Source: CAWUIO01 sp963922455
GTDB taxonomy: Bacteria; Bacteroidota; Bacteroidia; Cytophagales; Microscillaceae
Length of the DNA stretch: 30,801 bases
Assembly (NCBI GenBank): GCA_963922455.1
Contig: CAWUIO010000082.1
Coordinates: forward strand, 1 to 30,801
Direction of reading: 5' to 3'
The position numbers and the translations under genes are program-made. Below the pieces are notes generated by a model, which made no database searches, was not told the DNA's origin, and was given only the letters and a program-made list of their open reading frames with translations. This document shows, in pieces, positions 17,472-26,175 of this stretch; the stretch's first letter is position 1; every line of letters starts with the position of its first letter.

Positions 17472-17996
17472 TTATTTTTTTTGAACCACTTTTTTGACCA
17501 GCTCCAAATTTACATCGGCAAAGGGATGTATGGCATCACCTTGATGCTCTTTTAGAAACTCCTCGGCCGAAGCTCTATCTGAAAAAGGAACAAAATCGTG
17601 GCCCATCGGGCCTAAAATATCACTTCCCACCACAAAAAAGGCTTCCTGGCCCCTAATGGTACGGGTGGTGTAATAGTCTTTGAGCTCAAGCTTTCGCAGT
17701 TTTGGAGGAGCTTTACTAGAATCTTTTACCGTAAAAAGCAAACAGCGGGGAGAGCAAAACCACCGTTCGCCCTTCTCATCCACGAGATGGCCATTCCATA
17801 GTGCCATATCAGGATCTTGAGTGGGCATACCACAAAAATTACAATCATAATTAATTTCAGAAGCTTGGGTTTGACCCATAGATTCCTTGGGGTTTGAGTC
17901 CGGATGGCTCGAGGTATCATGGGTATGAGAAGACTGACAAGCTGTGGTCAAATATAAAAATGCCCCTATGATATAGGCTTTGCTTTGTAAAGTCAT
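17472..17996 (-). CDS. NosL-family copper-binding lipoprotein
   Basis: 174 residues. Lipoprotein signal ends at Cys20 (LYLTTAC), then a His/Ser-rich linker. NosL features: CNFCGM (52-57), WFCSPRC (79-85), ARG-free Y-T-T-R segment (109-112), and the diagnostic GSDILGPMGHDFVPF (about 124-138). NosL proteins bind Cu(I) in the periplasm and help build the copper site of nitrous oxide reductase; in Bacteroidota relatives also occur away from nos genes. No nosZ, nosD or nosF is in the window, so a general copper-handling role is as likely. The small cysteine-rich gene 97 bp upstream on the same strand is a probable operon partner. Confidence 0.82.
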   Translation of the reverse strand: MTLQSKAYIIGAFLYLTTACQSSHTHDTSSHPDSNPKESMGQTQASEINYDCNFCGMPTQDPDMALWNGHLVDEKGERWFCSPRCLLFTVKDSSKAPPKLRKLELKDYYTTRTIRGQEAFFVVGSDILGPMGHDFVPFSDRASAEEFLKEHQGDAIHPFADVNLELVKKVVQKK

Positions 17997-18092
17997 CAGC
18001 GTTTAATTTAAAGTATAATGAAGCAGAGCAACCCTGTTTTGAAACGTAGATACAACAGGAGCCCCGCAAAAAAAGAAAAGAACAAAAAGAGG

Positions 18093-18458
18093 CTAAATAG
18101 AAAGAGGAGGATGGAAGATTTGTTTTTTGTATCCTTCTAAGACGTTTAGTGCGATGGGAGACAGAAAACAATAAGGTGAGTGAGGAGTAAAAAATGACCA
18201 AGAAAAAGGGCTAGCCGTATGTACAGGAGTTTTTTTAAATTGATTCAAAATTTGCTCTCCTTGATCTTGCTTTTCCTGTTCATACTTTTGGCGCAAATAA
18301 CAATGACCTTGACATAGGTTTTGTACCTCATCCTTGCTTTGACAGAGCACCTCAACAATATAGTCATGGGTGGCGTAATACTCAATCAAGGGGAGATGGG
18401 GCTTAAAGGAAGCCACCGAATAGACCAAGAGTAATAAAGAAGCTAGGAAAATACGCAC
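18093..18458 (-). CDS. Small cysteine-containing exported protein, possible metal-handling partner
   Basis: 121 residues; start is GTG at 18458, since there is no ATG in frame before an upstream stop at 18483-18485. An N-terminal hydrophobic segment (IFLASLLLLVYSVASF) is followed by LIEYYATHDYIVEVLC and CQGHCYL, with Cys39, Cys49 and Cys53 plus nearby His. The pattern, hydrophobic N-terminus, Tyr-rich stretch, C-x9-C-x3-C, matches small uncharacterised Bacteroidota proteins often encoded with copper or TonB-receptor genes. Position directly upstream of the NosL-like gene fits. Function unknown. Confidence 0.65.
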   Translation of the reverse strand: MRIFLASLLLLVYSVASFKPHLPLIEYYATHDYIVEVLCQSKDEVQNLCQGHCYLRQKYEQEKQDQGEQILNQFKKTPVHTASPFSWSFFTPHSPYCFLSPIALNVLEGYKKQIFHPPLSI

Positions 18459-18531
18459 GCGCTGGAAACTTAGATCTTTGGATTACCGAATGTATAGAAG
18501 GATTTCATAAGACCCAAATAAAGTAGCCACA

Positions 18532-18912
18532 TTAGTCGCGAAATCGCTCTACTTCAATAAGCACTTGGGTCACCTCGAGTCTTGATTCATACACTTTGTA
18601 TAGGATATAAAATAACAGACTAAGCCCACAAGTTAGACTGGCCAGGATAGCCCCCATAGTATAGTATGCTTGAGGGAGGTTTTGGTACTGTAAGGGAACG
18701 CTCAAAATGAGATAATAGTAGAGTACCAAAAAAAGAAAAGCATTGCACAACAAGACGATAAGTCCCGAACAAAGTTTAAAAAGTTGTTTGGGAGCAATAC
18801 CTTCCCAGACACTTTTGGAAAAGACTTCTGGCTGTGAGTTTACTCGTAATTGACCATTTTTATCTATAAAAAGGCCATCAGTTTTATTTTCGGTGAAGTT
18901 AACGCGGAACAT
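18532..18912 (-). CDS. Hypothetical two-helix membrane protein
   Basis: 126 residues from ATG 18912. A polar N-terminal part (to about 42) is followed by two hydrophobic helices (about 46-70, LFKLCSGLIVLLCNAFLFLV, and 84-108, TMGAILASLTCGLSLLFYIL) and a charged C-terminal tail. No family recognised and no signal peptide. It is upstream of the Cys-rich/NosL pair on the same strand (73-bp gap), so cotranscription is possible. It diverges from the nitroreductase gene. Confidence 0.6.
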   Translation of the reverse strand: MFRVNFTENKTDGLFIDKNGQLRVNSQPEVFSKSVWEGIAPKQLFKLCSGLIVLLCNAFLFLVLYYYLILSVPLQYQNLPQAYYTMGAILASLTCGLSLLFYILYKVYESRLEVTQVLIEVERFRD

Positions 18913-19066
18913 AGACAGACTCGATAAATTGTATTAATATTAATGAATATGTCTATTTTTTGTTTGTGTATTTGCTTTAAAAATTAAACAAAGTTAGGCT
19001 TTGAAGAAAAAACGAACTAGTTTGCGGGCCCTGAGGTTTTATTTAAAACTATTCTAAATAAGCTAC

Positions 19067-19675
19067 ATGGAACAAGAATTTAAACCGACACAGTATAAGC
19101 CGCAAGAATTCAATTATTTGGTTCAAAATCGCCGGTCTATGTATCCTCCTCAGTATACGGGAGAGGTGGTGGATGAGGCAATCATTGAGCAAATGCTCGA
19201 AAATGCTAACTGGGCCCCTAATCATGGCCGTACCGAACCTTGGCGCTTTATCGTATTCACGGGTGCAGGGATTAAAAGCTTGGCCGAATACCAGGCAGAT
19301 ATGTATCGCCAATACACTCCAGCCGATTCATTTGAGGATGCGAAGTTTGAAAAGCTACGCCTCAAACCCTTAACAGCCTCACATATCATCGCCATTGGGA
19401 TGAAACGTCAAGATTCCGGTAAAATTCCGGAAATAGAAGAACAGCTAGCCGTAGCCTGTGCCGTACAAAATATGCATCTTACTGCAACGGTCTATGGCTT
19501 GGGGGCCTATTGGAGTACAGGGGGAGTTACTTACCGAGAAGAAGCCAAAGAATTTTTTGGGCTGGAAAGTCAGGATAAATTGTTGGGATTTTTTTATATT
19601 GGCATCCCCAAAAAAATGCCCCCACCCGGAAGCCGAAAGCCCATTACGGAAAAAGTGCGCTGGGTACGCGAATAA
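19067..19675 (+). CDS. Nitroreductase-family FMN enzyme
   Basis: 202 residues, complete. FMN-binding marks: NRRSM (about 22-26), the ANWAPNHGRTEPWRFIVF stretch, AVACAVQNMHLTATVYGLGAYWS, and the LLGFFYIG..PKK.P end segment. Together these resemble the short YdjA-like nitroreductases, which are cytoplasmic homodimeric NAD(P)H-dependent oxidoreductases; substrate not predictable. ATG at 19067. The next gene starts 89 bp downstream, same strand. Confidence 0.92.
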   Translation: MEQEFKPTQYKPQEFNYLVQNRRSMYPPQYTGEVVDEAIIEQMLENANWAPNHGRTEPWRFIVFTGAGIKSLAEYQADMYRQYTPADSFEDAKFEKLRLKPLTASHIIAIGMKRQDSGKIPEIEEQLAVACAVQNMHLTATVYGLGAYWSTGGVTYREEAKEFFGLESQDKLLGFFYIGIPKKMPPPGSRKPITEKVRWVRE

Positions 19676-19764
19676 AATCAACAAAAAATCTGTTTTTTTA
19701 GGTTTTTGCTTTTAATTTTAGCAAAAATTCTGTATAATTGCTAAAATTTTTAACTTATTCTCAT

Positions 19765-20259
19765 ATGAAAAGCTGGTTTAGTTGTACCGTAAAATATCAC
19801 AAAGAAGATGATAAAGGCAATCGCCGTAAAATTACCGAGCCATATTTGGTAGATGCCGTATCATTTTCGGAGGCTGAAGCCCGAATTTACCATGAGTTAG
19901 GCAGTATTATCAAAGGAGAGTTTACCGTAAGCGATATTAACCGCAGCAATTTTGAAGAGGTATTTCACTTTGATGATTCAGATACCTGGTTTAAGTGTAA
20001 AGTGAGCTACACCATGGTAGATGAAGAGTCGGAAAAAGAAAAAAAGGTGACAAAATATATGTTGGTATCGGCTCCTAATGTACGGGAAGCTTACCAAAGA
20101 ATTGAGGAAGCCTTAAAAGACTTGTTGGTACCTTTCACCATTCCGATGATTACAGAAAGCGCTTATGTAGAAGTTTTTGTATATGATTCGGACCGTCTTG
20201 CAAAAGCTTCCTTAGAAGGAGAGTCTGCTTTTTCTAACAATGGGTTAGAGGCTGAGTAA
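19765..20259 (+). CDS. DUF4494-family protein
   Basis: 164 residues from ATG 19765 (MKSWFSCTVKYHKED); an in-frame TTG at 19738 is unlikely because DUF4494 proteins begin at this Met. Conserved marks: ITEPYLVDAVSFSEAEARIY and a second similar strand-helix unit, DTWFKCKVSYTMVDEESE...MLVSAPNVREAYQRIEE, so the protein looks like two copies of one fold. Short, soluble, Bacteroidota-specific; function unknown. Terminator follows 10 bp after the stop. Confidence 0.88.
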   Translation: MKSWFSCTVKYHKEDDKGNRRKITEPYLVDAVSFSEAEARIYHELGSIIKGEFTVSDINRSNFEEVFHFDDSDTWFKCKVSYTMVDEESEKEKKVTKYMLVSAPNVREAYQRIEEALKDLLVPFTIPMITESAYVEVFVYDSDRLAKASLEGESAFSNNGLEAE

Positions 20260-20268
20260 GTGGTTTAT

Positions 20269-20318
20269 ATCTAAAAAGCGCGGCTTTTTTCTCTTGAAGA
20301 AAACCCTGCTTTTTAGAT
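20269..20318. terminator. Long hairpin terminator after the DUF4494 gene
   Basis: ATCTAAAAAGC (20269-20279) pairs exactly with GCTTTTTAGAT (20308-20318). Inside, GCGGCTTTTTT supplies a T-run and TTTTCT/AGAAAA form a second hairpin. Probably ends the plus-strand transcript. Confidence 0.65.
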
Positions 20319-20381
20319 CCCCTTGTTAAATCTAAGGAGGTATTTTTGTTTCCCTGCGAAGCTAGAAAACTTTTCTAATTT

Positions 20382-20511
20382 GGCTTAGGGATGGAGCGGC
20401 CTGTTTGAGCCCGCCGCTGGCTGGGGGGAGGCCGGCGAGTAGCGAGAGCCCGACCCGTGCGGCAAAAAAACCTGAAATCTGGCACTCCTAACCTCCGCAC
20501 GGGGAAGCCCC
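20382..20511 (-). repeat. Structured intergenic repeat, copy 5 (subtype B)
   Basis: Between the convergent DUF4494 and kinase genes. GGCTT (20382-20386) pairs with AAGCC (20505-20509). Variable hairpin is the longest of the set: CCCGTGCGG (20454-20462) with CCGCACGGG (20495-20503), 9 bp perfect, 32-nt loop. The constant half is nearly identical to copy 4. It ends 20 bp from the kinase stop codon. Confidence 0.9.
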
Positions 20512-20531
20512 GAGCTATTTAACCTTTTAAG

Positions 20532-23500
20532 TTATCCTACCTTGAAACCGATGATAAGTATATCATCAATTTGTTTTTCGTTTTCCATCCACTTGTCCAG
20601 GGTGTTTTGTAAGATGCGCTTCTGTTTTTCCATGGGCTCTTGGTGAATCTCCAAAAACATTTGCTTAAGCCTTTTGACCATAAACTTTCGGTTAAACTCC
20701 CCTCCAAATTGATCTTGATATCCATCGGAGTAGATATAGCAGTAGGTAGGTTTGCGTATGGAAACCTGGTGTTTGGTAAACTCGGTATCTCTTTTATTGG
20801 CTTTTTGAAAACCACCAACCGGCATTTTATCGCCTTTAATTTCGTGTAAAACCCCGTCTTGTATATACACCAAGGGGTTTTTGGCTCCGGCAAATTCCAA
20901 GGTCCTGTCTTGATAATCAATGACGCAGAGGGCTACATCCATTCCGTCTTTGTTGTCGGTCTGTTGCTGGCGCAAGGCTAAGCGGACCCCTTCATTGAGC
21001 TCTTCCAGAATTTTAGCTGGATTGGATACCCGGGCAATGTCAACAATTTCATTGAGTAAGTCATTGCCAATGAGCGACATGAATGCCCCAGGAACTCCGT
21101 GACCCGTGCAATCCACGGCGCAAATAACGGTTTTTTCGCTATCGTAACCTTGGAGGACTTTACGGGTTTGGCCGTCTTGGGTCAAGTCTTCCAAGATAGG
21201 CTGCGGCTCGATTTTGGAGCACCAGTAAAAATCGCCACTGACAATATCCCGGGGTTTGAAAAAGATAAATGACTCGGGGAGTAAGGCTTTGACCCGGGAC
21301 ATTTGAGGTAACATGGCATCTTGAATACGCTTTGCGTAGTTGATACTGGCCGTGATACTTTGATTTTTATTTTCAATGATTTCTTTGGCCTTGACCACTT
21401 CGGCCGTTCTTTCTTTGACTTTTTCCTCTAAGTTTTCGTAAAGTAGGGCATTCTCAATGGAGATCGTAATCTGGGTAGATAAAATTTCTAAAATCTCCAA
21501 TCGGTTGGGGGTAAAGGCATCGGTAGTCAGGTTATTTTCTAGGTATAAAATCCCAGACAGTTTGCCGTGATAAATCAGGGGAAGGGCCAGGACAGATTTG
21601 GGGTTACATTTTTCTACGTAGCTGGCCCCAAGCATATTTACTTTCTGGTTAGCATCATTGATTACGATGTTTTCCCGGGTTCTGATTACATAGTAAAGCA
21701 GTTCGCTGGATAATTTGGGCTTATCACTAAGGCCATCAACTTGGTCAATGGGGATAGATTTCATGGCTTCCACTTCCTTGCTTTGGAGGTCGCACTCGGC
21801 TTCAATGACCCATTGTCCGTTGCTGGGTTGGATGAAATATCCTTTTTGCGCTCCCGCATTTTCAATCACAATCCGCATCATTTTTTGCAGTAAGTTGGAA
21901 AGTACTACCTCGCCTGATAAAGTTTGCGAGGCTTTAATGATGGTGTGCATATCCAAGTTAGGAGCCAGGCCGGAGATAGACCCGAGGGTCACATTGCGGC
22001 TGGTGAGTTGGGCGTGATTGGGGCGACTAGAACGTAGGAAGCGCGTGTATTCTTTCTCGAGTTGGTTCAATTTAGGGATGCACCCCCAGGTCTGGTAAGC
22101 ATAGTAAGCATCCAGGATGTAAGGCTTCGCTATTTTGGATTTCTCTTTGTGAATGTAAAAATCGGCAGCAAGCTCATTGGCCAGGGCCTCCTCCCAGAGA
22201 TATTTAGTGGCAACGGCCCCATCAATTGCCCGGTCGTAGTAATCCATGGCTCGGGTATTTTGACCCGATAAACGAAGGGTCTCAGCCATGACGAGGTCGT
22301 ACTTATGTTGGTAGTTATTGGGGGAGTGATAGGCCCAAATTTTAAGTTGCTTTTGGTTGGAATCAATTTCTTTGAGGAAAGTTTGTTTTTCCTCCATACT
22401 TGCTTCAGGGAAGCGAGCAATCATGATAAGGGAATAGAGAAAGTTGTGGACAGGCTGGTAGAGCATACCTGTAACCCCTTCTTTGTATTGATCGGCTTTG
22501 GTCACGTGGAGATAAGCCGCTTCAAAATCTTTAAATAAGAAGGCTAATAAGGTCTTAGCCTGGTAGGTGATAAAAGAAAGGGTCAGTTGGTTTTCTTTTT
22601 CAAATTGCGGCAAGAAGACTTCTTCTTGAAAATACGTGCCATTCAAAAAACAAGGATCTTCTTGTTCCTCTAAGAGGTTATGGATCATTTGAACCCAAGG
22701 GCTCAGGTAATTGACGTGAAATTCCTGTTTTAATTGCCGGATAAGGCTTAGGTTCTTCTCGTATTTGATTTTTAGATTATCGAGATTACTACCTACTAAG
22801 AAATTATAATGACAAGCTTCTACAATATTATAGGAAGCAAATTCAATCTCACCCGTTTCAAGTCCCACTTGAATGGCTTCAAAGTGGATTTTACCACTTT
22901 CTCGAGCTGCTTCCTTCCAGTGAAGGACCCTTGAGGCAAACAGGTTATCCACTTTGGCCTTGAAAAACCGAGCATTGTATTTGTCAAGCAGACGGATGGC
23001 TAACTTTCCAAATTTGTAGCCATTTTCAATATCTCCAAGTTTGGCGCAGAGCACCCCTCCGTAAAAGGCATAGCCTACACAAGCCGAGGCCGAATTACCG
23101 TAGTCTACCGAGAGGTTGACCATTGTGTAGGTGATTTGCTCAAACAATCGGGGGTCTAGGGCCCAAGCTGGGGTGATGATACTGTCCATGATTTCCAAGG
23201 CAGCTTTGACCCTTTCATCGCGTATATCGGGTAGATTATACACCGATTCTATATCTGGGATTTCATAGGGAGATCCCGCAAGTGTGATATGAAGTAAGTC
23301 AATTACTTCTAGGCCGGTATTGAGAGCTTGTCTTTGATCCCCACGAGCAATGTGATATTGCATCTCGATCTCATAAGCCGGCATTTTATCCAGGATGTCC
23401 TTACCGTTTTCTAAGACGATCTGGATATACTTTTCAGAAAGCTCTAGGTCACCCTTTAAAAAGGCGGCTTGTAAGATTTCGGAGTATACTTCCAGGGTAA

Positions 23501-25808
23501 TCGCGTAGTCCGTTTCCCAACTTTGGGCATCTAAGAGTCGGGTGGCCATCTCCAAATAACTATAAGCGGGCTTATAGGCTGCGGAGGCCCGAGCTTTGAT
23601 ACCGGCTCTTAGGTTTAGTTTGGTAGAGAACTTTCGTTCATTTTCGTCTTCTAATAGATCGATGGCATAGTTCCAGTGATTGGCAATGTCAAAGAGCAAC
23701 TCTTCTTGTTGCTCAGGAGAGATACTTTGCACCAATAAGCGCCCAATGCGTAGGTGTTTTTGCATTTTCTCCTCATCGGGGATAAGTGAGTAAACCGCCT
23801 GATGAATGCGGTCGTGGGCAAATTTGTAGTCTTCGTCGAGGGCAATAAGCAATCCCTCGGCTACTGCCGGCTCGAGGTGAGCTTCTACAAGTTTAGTACC
23901 GGCCAAATCATTTTTTTCTTTGGCTATGGCCAGGTTATGGATACTGAAACGGTTCCCAAAACAAGCGGCCAATTTTAGGGCTGTCTGGGTTTGATCGCTT
24001 AATTTTTGAATCTTTTGAGACATAAGATCAACCACATTATCTGTGATATTCATCGCTCGGATCTTGGATAAGTCCCAAGTCCACGTTTGGGCCTCAAAGT
24101 CAAATTGTAGTAGGTTTTCTTCGTAGAGAGATTGCAACATTTGCCTTACAAAGAAGGCATTTCCTTGGGTTTTCTGGAAAATAAGGTCCGAAAGCTCTTG
24201 TAGTTCTTCGGCATCTTTTCGGAGGGCATCCGAAATTAGTTCGTTGAGGTTGATTTGGCTGAGGTTATCCAGCAGTAAGGTATGAATTTTAGGATTTTCC
24301 TTACGAATTTCCTCCAGCATCATCATAAAGGGGTGGGAGGGGTCAACCTCATTGACGCGGTAGGCCCCCATAAACAAGGTGTAATCTCCTGAGCGGTTGG
24401 TCAAGAGGGTAGAAAGCAAGTTGAGAGAAGCGGCATCGGCCCATTGCCAATCATCAATGAAGATTACTAAGGGATGCTCTCTTTGGGAAATCGCGTTAAC
24501 AAAATTTTGAAATACCAGTTTAAAGCGGTTTTGGGATTCGGTAGGGCCCAATTCCGGTACATCCGGCTGTTTGCCAATGATAAGTTCAAGGGCTGGAATT
24601 ACATCGGTTAAGACTTTCCCATTAACCCCAATCGCTTGCTCAATGGACTCCCGCCACATCTCCATCTGTTGGGCACTTTCCGTAAGCAAGTGATTGACAA
24701 AAGACTTAAATGCTTGAATAAAAGCGAGGTAGGGGATGTTTTTCTGAAATTGGTCAAACTTGCCTTCAATAAAAAAGCCTTTTCTTTCGGTAATTGGCTT
24801 ATGAATTTGGTGCACCAGGGCCGATTTACCCACTCCGGATTTACCGGCTATGAGTACCAATTCGGAGGTTCCTTGGCAGGTACGTTCAAAGGAGTCGAGT
24901 AAGAATTCTATTTCTTTTTGGCGACCATAGAGTTTATTGGGCACCGATAATTTCCCGGAGAAATCTTCTCGGGCGAGTTCAAAGGCAGGTATTTTACCAT
25001 CTCGCTGAAAGTAATTATGGGCTTTTTCTAAGTCTGCTTTGATCCCAAAGGCCGATTGGTAACGATCGACCGCATTTTTGCGAAGGAGCTTCAAAATAAT
25101 ATCCGAAATCAGCTCAGGGATTTCTGGGTTATGCGTATTGGGAGGCTCCGGACTTTGAGCCAGGTGGCTATGTACCAGTTCTAAGGGGTCTGTACTGGTA
25201 AAAGGTACTCGGCCAGTTAGCAATTCGTAGAATACAATCCCTAAAGAATAGAGGTCAGACCGGTTATCCACCAAGCGGTTCATCCTTCCGGTTTGTTCCG
25301 GGGAAATATAGGCTAGGGTACCCTCGAGTTTTTCGGGACTGTCGGGGCCCTGTGACTTCAAACTATATTTGGTTGAGATACCAAAATCTATAATCTTAAT
25401 TTCCTTTTCAGGGGTGATTAAGATGTTTTGGCTGTCGATATCTTTATGGATGATATGATGTTGATGGATTTCTCCCAAAACCTGGCAGGTTTTGGTGGCA
25501 ATATCCAAAAACTCATCCAGGCTCATTTTTTCTTTTTGGTAGTATTCTTTGATGGGAATACCGTTGATATACTCCATTACCAAGGCAGATTTGCCATCAA
25601 CCTTGGTCTTCTCGTAGACTTGGCGAATTCCAGAAATTTCTAAGCCTTGAGTAATATCAAATTCATTATTGAACAAGCTGACTTGTTCCTGACTGGGGTG
25701 GTTATGTTTCATAACCTTGATCACAACCGGCTTGCCGTATTCGCTTTCTCCTTTGAGATAGACGGTGGAATTATGACCCTCAAACAATATTTCGGGTTGG
25801 GATACCAT
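20532..25808 (-). CDS. Giant Ser/Thr kinase - AAA ATPase - GAF - SpoIIE phosphatase signalling protein
   Basis: 1758 residues from ATG 25808 (a TTG nine bases upstream is less likely). Protein kinase about 5-270: Lys31, HKD (121-123), DFG (141-143), SPE (169-171). AAA domain about 290-500: Walker A GKSGVGKS (322-329), Walker B VIFIDD (448-453). Then a long helical, TPR-like region (about 560-1270), a GAF domain (about 1290-1450), a short coiled coil (EEKVKERTAEVVKAKE), and a PP2C/SpoIIE phosphatase from about 1512 with SGDFYW (Asp1526), DCTGHGVPGA (Asp1566), SDGYQD (Asp1695) and IDDILI. The front resembles cyanobacterial HstK-type kinases, which usually end in a histidine kinase; here the end is a phosphatase. 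No membrane segments, so cytoplasmic. Single gene; no anti-sigma pair adjacent. Confidence 0.93.
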   Translation of the reverse strand: MVSQPEILFEGHNSTVYLKGESEYGKPVVIKVMKHNHPSQEQVSLFNNEFDITQGLEISGIRQVYEKTKVDGKSALVMEYINGIPIKEYYQKEKMSLDEFLDIATKTCQVLGEIHQHHIIHKDIDSQNILITPEKEIKIIDFGISTKYSLKSQGPDSPEKLEGTLAYISPEQTGRMNRLVDNRSDLYSLGIVFYELLTGRVPFTSTDPLELVHSHLAQSPEPPNTHNPEIPELISDIILKLLRKNAVDRYQSAFGIKADLEKAHNYFQRDGKIPAFELAREDFSGKLSVPNKLYGRQKEIEFLLDSFERTCQGTSELVLIAGKSGVGKSALVHQIHKPITERKGFFIEGKFDQFQKNIPYLAFIQAFKSFVNHLLTESAQQMEMWRESIEQAIGVNGKVLTDVIPALELIIGKQPDVPELGPTESQNRFKLVFQNFVNAISQREHPLVIFIDDWQWADAASLNLLSTLLTNRSGDYTLFMGAYRVNEVDPSHPFMMMLEEIRKENPKIHTLLLDNLSQINLNELISDALRKDAEELQELSDLIFQKTQGNAFFVRQMLQSLYEENLLQFDFEAQTWTWDLSKIRAMNITDNVVDLMSQKIQKLSDQTQTALKLAACFGNRFSIHNLAIAKEKNDLAGTKLVEAHLEPAVAEGLLIALDEDYKFAHDRIHQAVYSLIPDEEKMQKHLRIGRLLVQSISPEQQEELLFDIANHWNYAIDLLEDENERKFSTKLNLRAGIKARASAAYKPAYSYLEMATRLLDAQSWETDYAITLEVYSEILQAAFLKGDLELSEKYIQIVLENGKDILDKMPAYEIEMQYHIARGDQRQALNTGLEVIDLLHITLAGSPYEIPDIESVYNLPDIRDERVKAALEIMDSIITPAWALDPRLFEQITYTMVNLSVDYGNSASACVGYAFYGGVLCAKLGDIENGYKFGKLAIRLLDKYNARFFKAKVDNLFASRVLHWKEAARESGKIHFEAIQVGLETGEIEFASYNIVEACHYNFLVGSNLDNLKIKYEKNLSLIRQLKQEFHVNYLSPWVQMIHNLLEEQEDPCFLNGTYFQEEVFLPQFEKENQLTLSFITYQAKTLLAFLFKDFEAAYLHVTKADQYKEGVTGMLYQPVHNFLYSLIMIARFPEASMEEKQTFLKEIDSNQKQLKIWAYHSPNNYQHKYDLVMAETLRLSGQNTRAMDYYDRAIDGAVATKYLWEEALANELAADFYIHKEKSKIAKPYILDAYYAYQTWGCIPKLNQLEKEYTRFLRSSRPNHAQLTSRNVTLGSISGLAPNLDMHTIIKASQTLSGEVVLSNLLQKMMRIVIENAGAQKGYFIQPSNGQWVIEAECDLQSKEVEAMKSIPIDQVDGLSDKPKLSSELLYYVIRTRENIVINDANQKVNMLGASYVEKCNPKSVLALPLIYHGKLSGILYLENNLTTDAFTPNRLEILEILSTQITISIENALLYENLEEKVKERTAEVVKAKEIIENKNQSITASINYAKRIQDAMLPQMSRVKALLPESFIFFKPRDIVSGDFYWCSKIEPQPILEDLTQDGQTRKVLQGYDSEKTVICAVDCTGHGVPGAFMSLIGNDLLNEIVDIARVSNPAKILEELNEGVRLALRQQQTDNKDGMDVALCVIDYQDRTLEFAGAKNPLVYIQDGVLHEIKGDKMPVGGFQKANKRDTEFTKHQVSIRKPTYCYIYSDGYQDQFGGEFNRKFMVKRLKQMFLEIHQEPMEKQKRILQNTLDKWMENEKQIDDILIIGFKVG

Positions 25809-26175
25809 ATAGCTCAATTAATTTTAATTGCGTTTTTTGCGGGATAGGCTACGCAATTTGTTTACGTATTATAGAAAAATGTAGCAGGAGTTTCCCTGGG
25901 AAATTACTAAATTTTCGGTATTAGCTTTTATACTTAAACAAAAAAGGTGCAAATTAGAAAATATTAATTTCCTTAATTCGCCAAAAACCTGGCATAAATA
26001 GGCAAAATCACTTCTCTAAAGAAAACAAAAAAATCCAGGATCAGGCAAAAGAACCAAATTCTGGAAATGTTAAGCCCAGGGACAAATTATTTGAAAATTT
26101 GCATAGAATTATTTTTTTTTAGTCATTTACCTATAATTTGTCATAGTTTTCTGGCCTTAACCGAGGTACACAATT
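25809..26175. other. Divergent gene-free region, kinase / amidohydrolase
   Basis: 367 bp, strongly A/T-rich, without the GC-rich repeat and without an open frame of note. TATAATTTG (around 26132-26140), upstream of the amidohydrolase ATG at 26176, is one base longer than the TAnnTTTG consensus and may be a weak -7 element. I see no operator palindrome. Confidence 0.45.

Noticed and set aside
3871..20511. CRISPR array or integron attC reading of the repeats
   Set aside because: Copies are kilobases apart, in both orientations, without cas genes, an integrase or cassette structure. The variable part is a hairpin loop inside each copy, not a spacer between copies.
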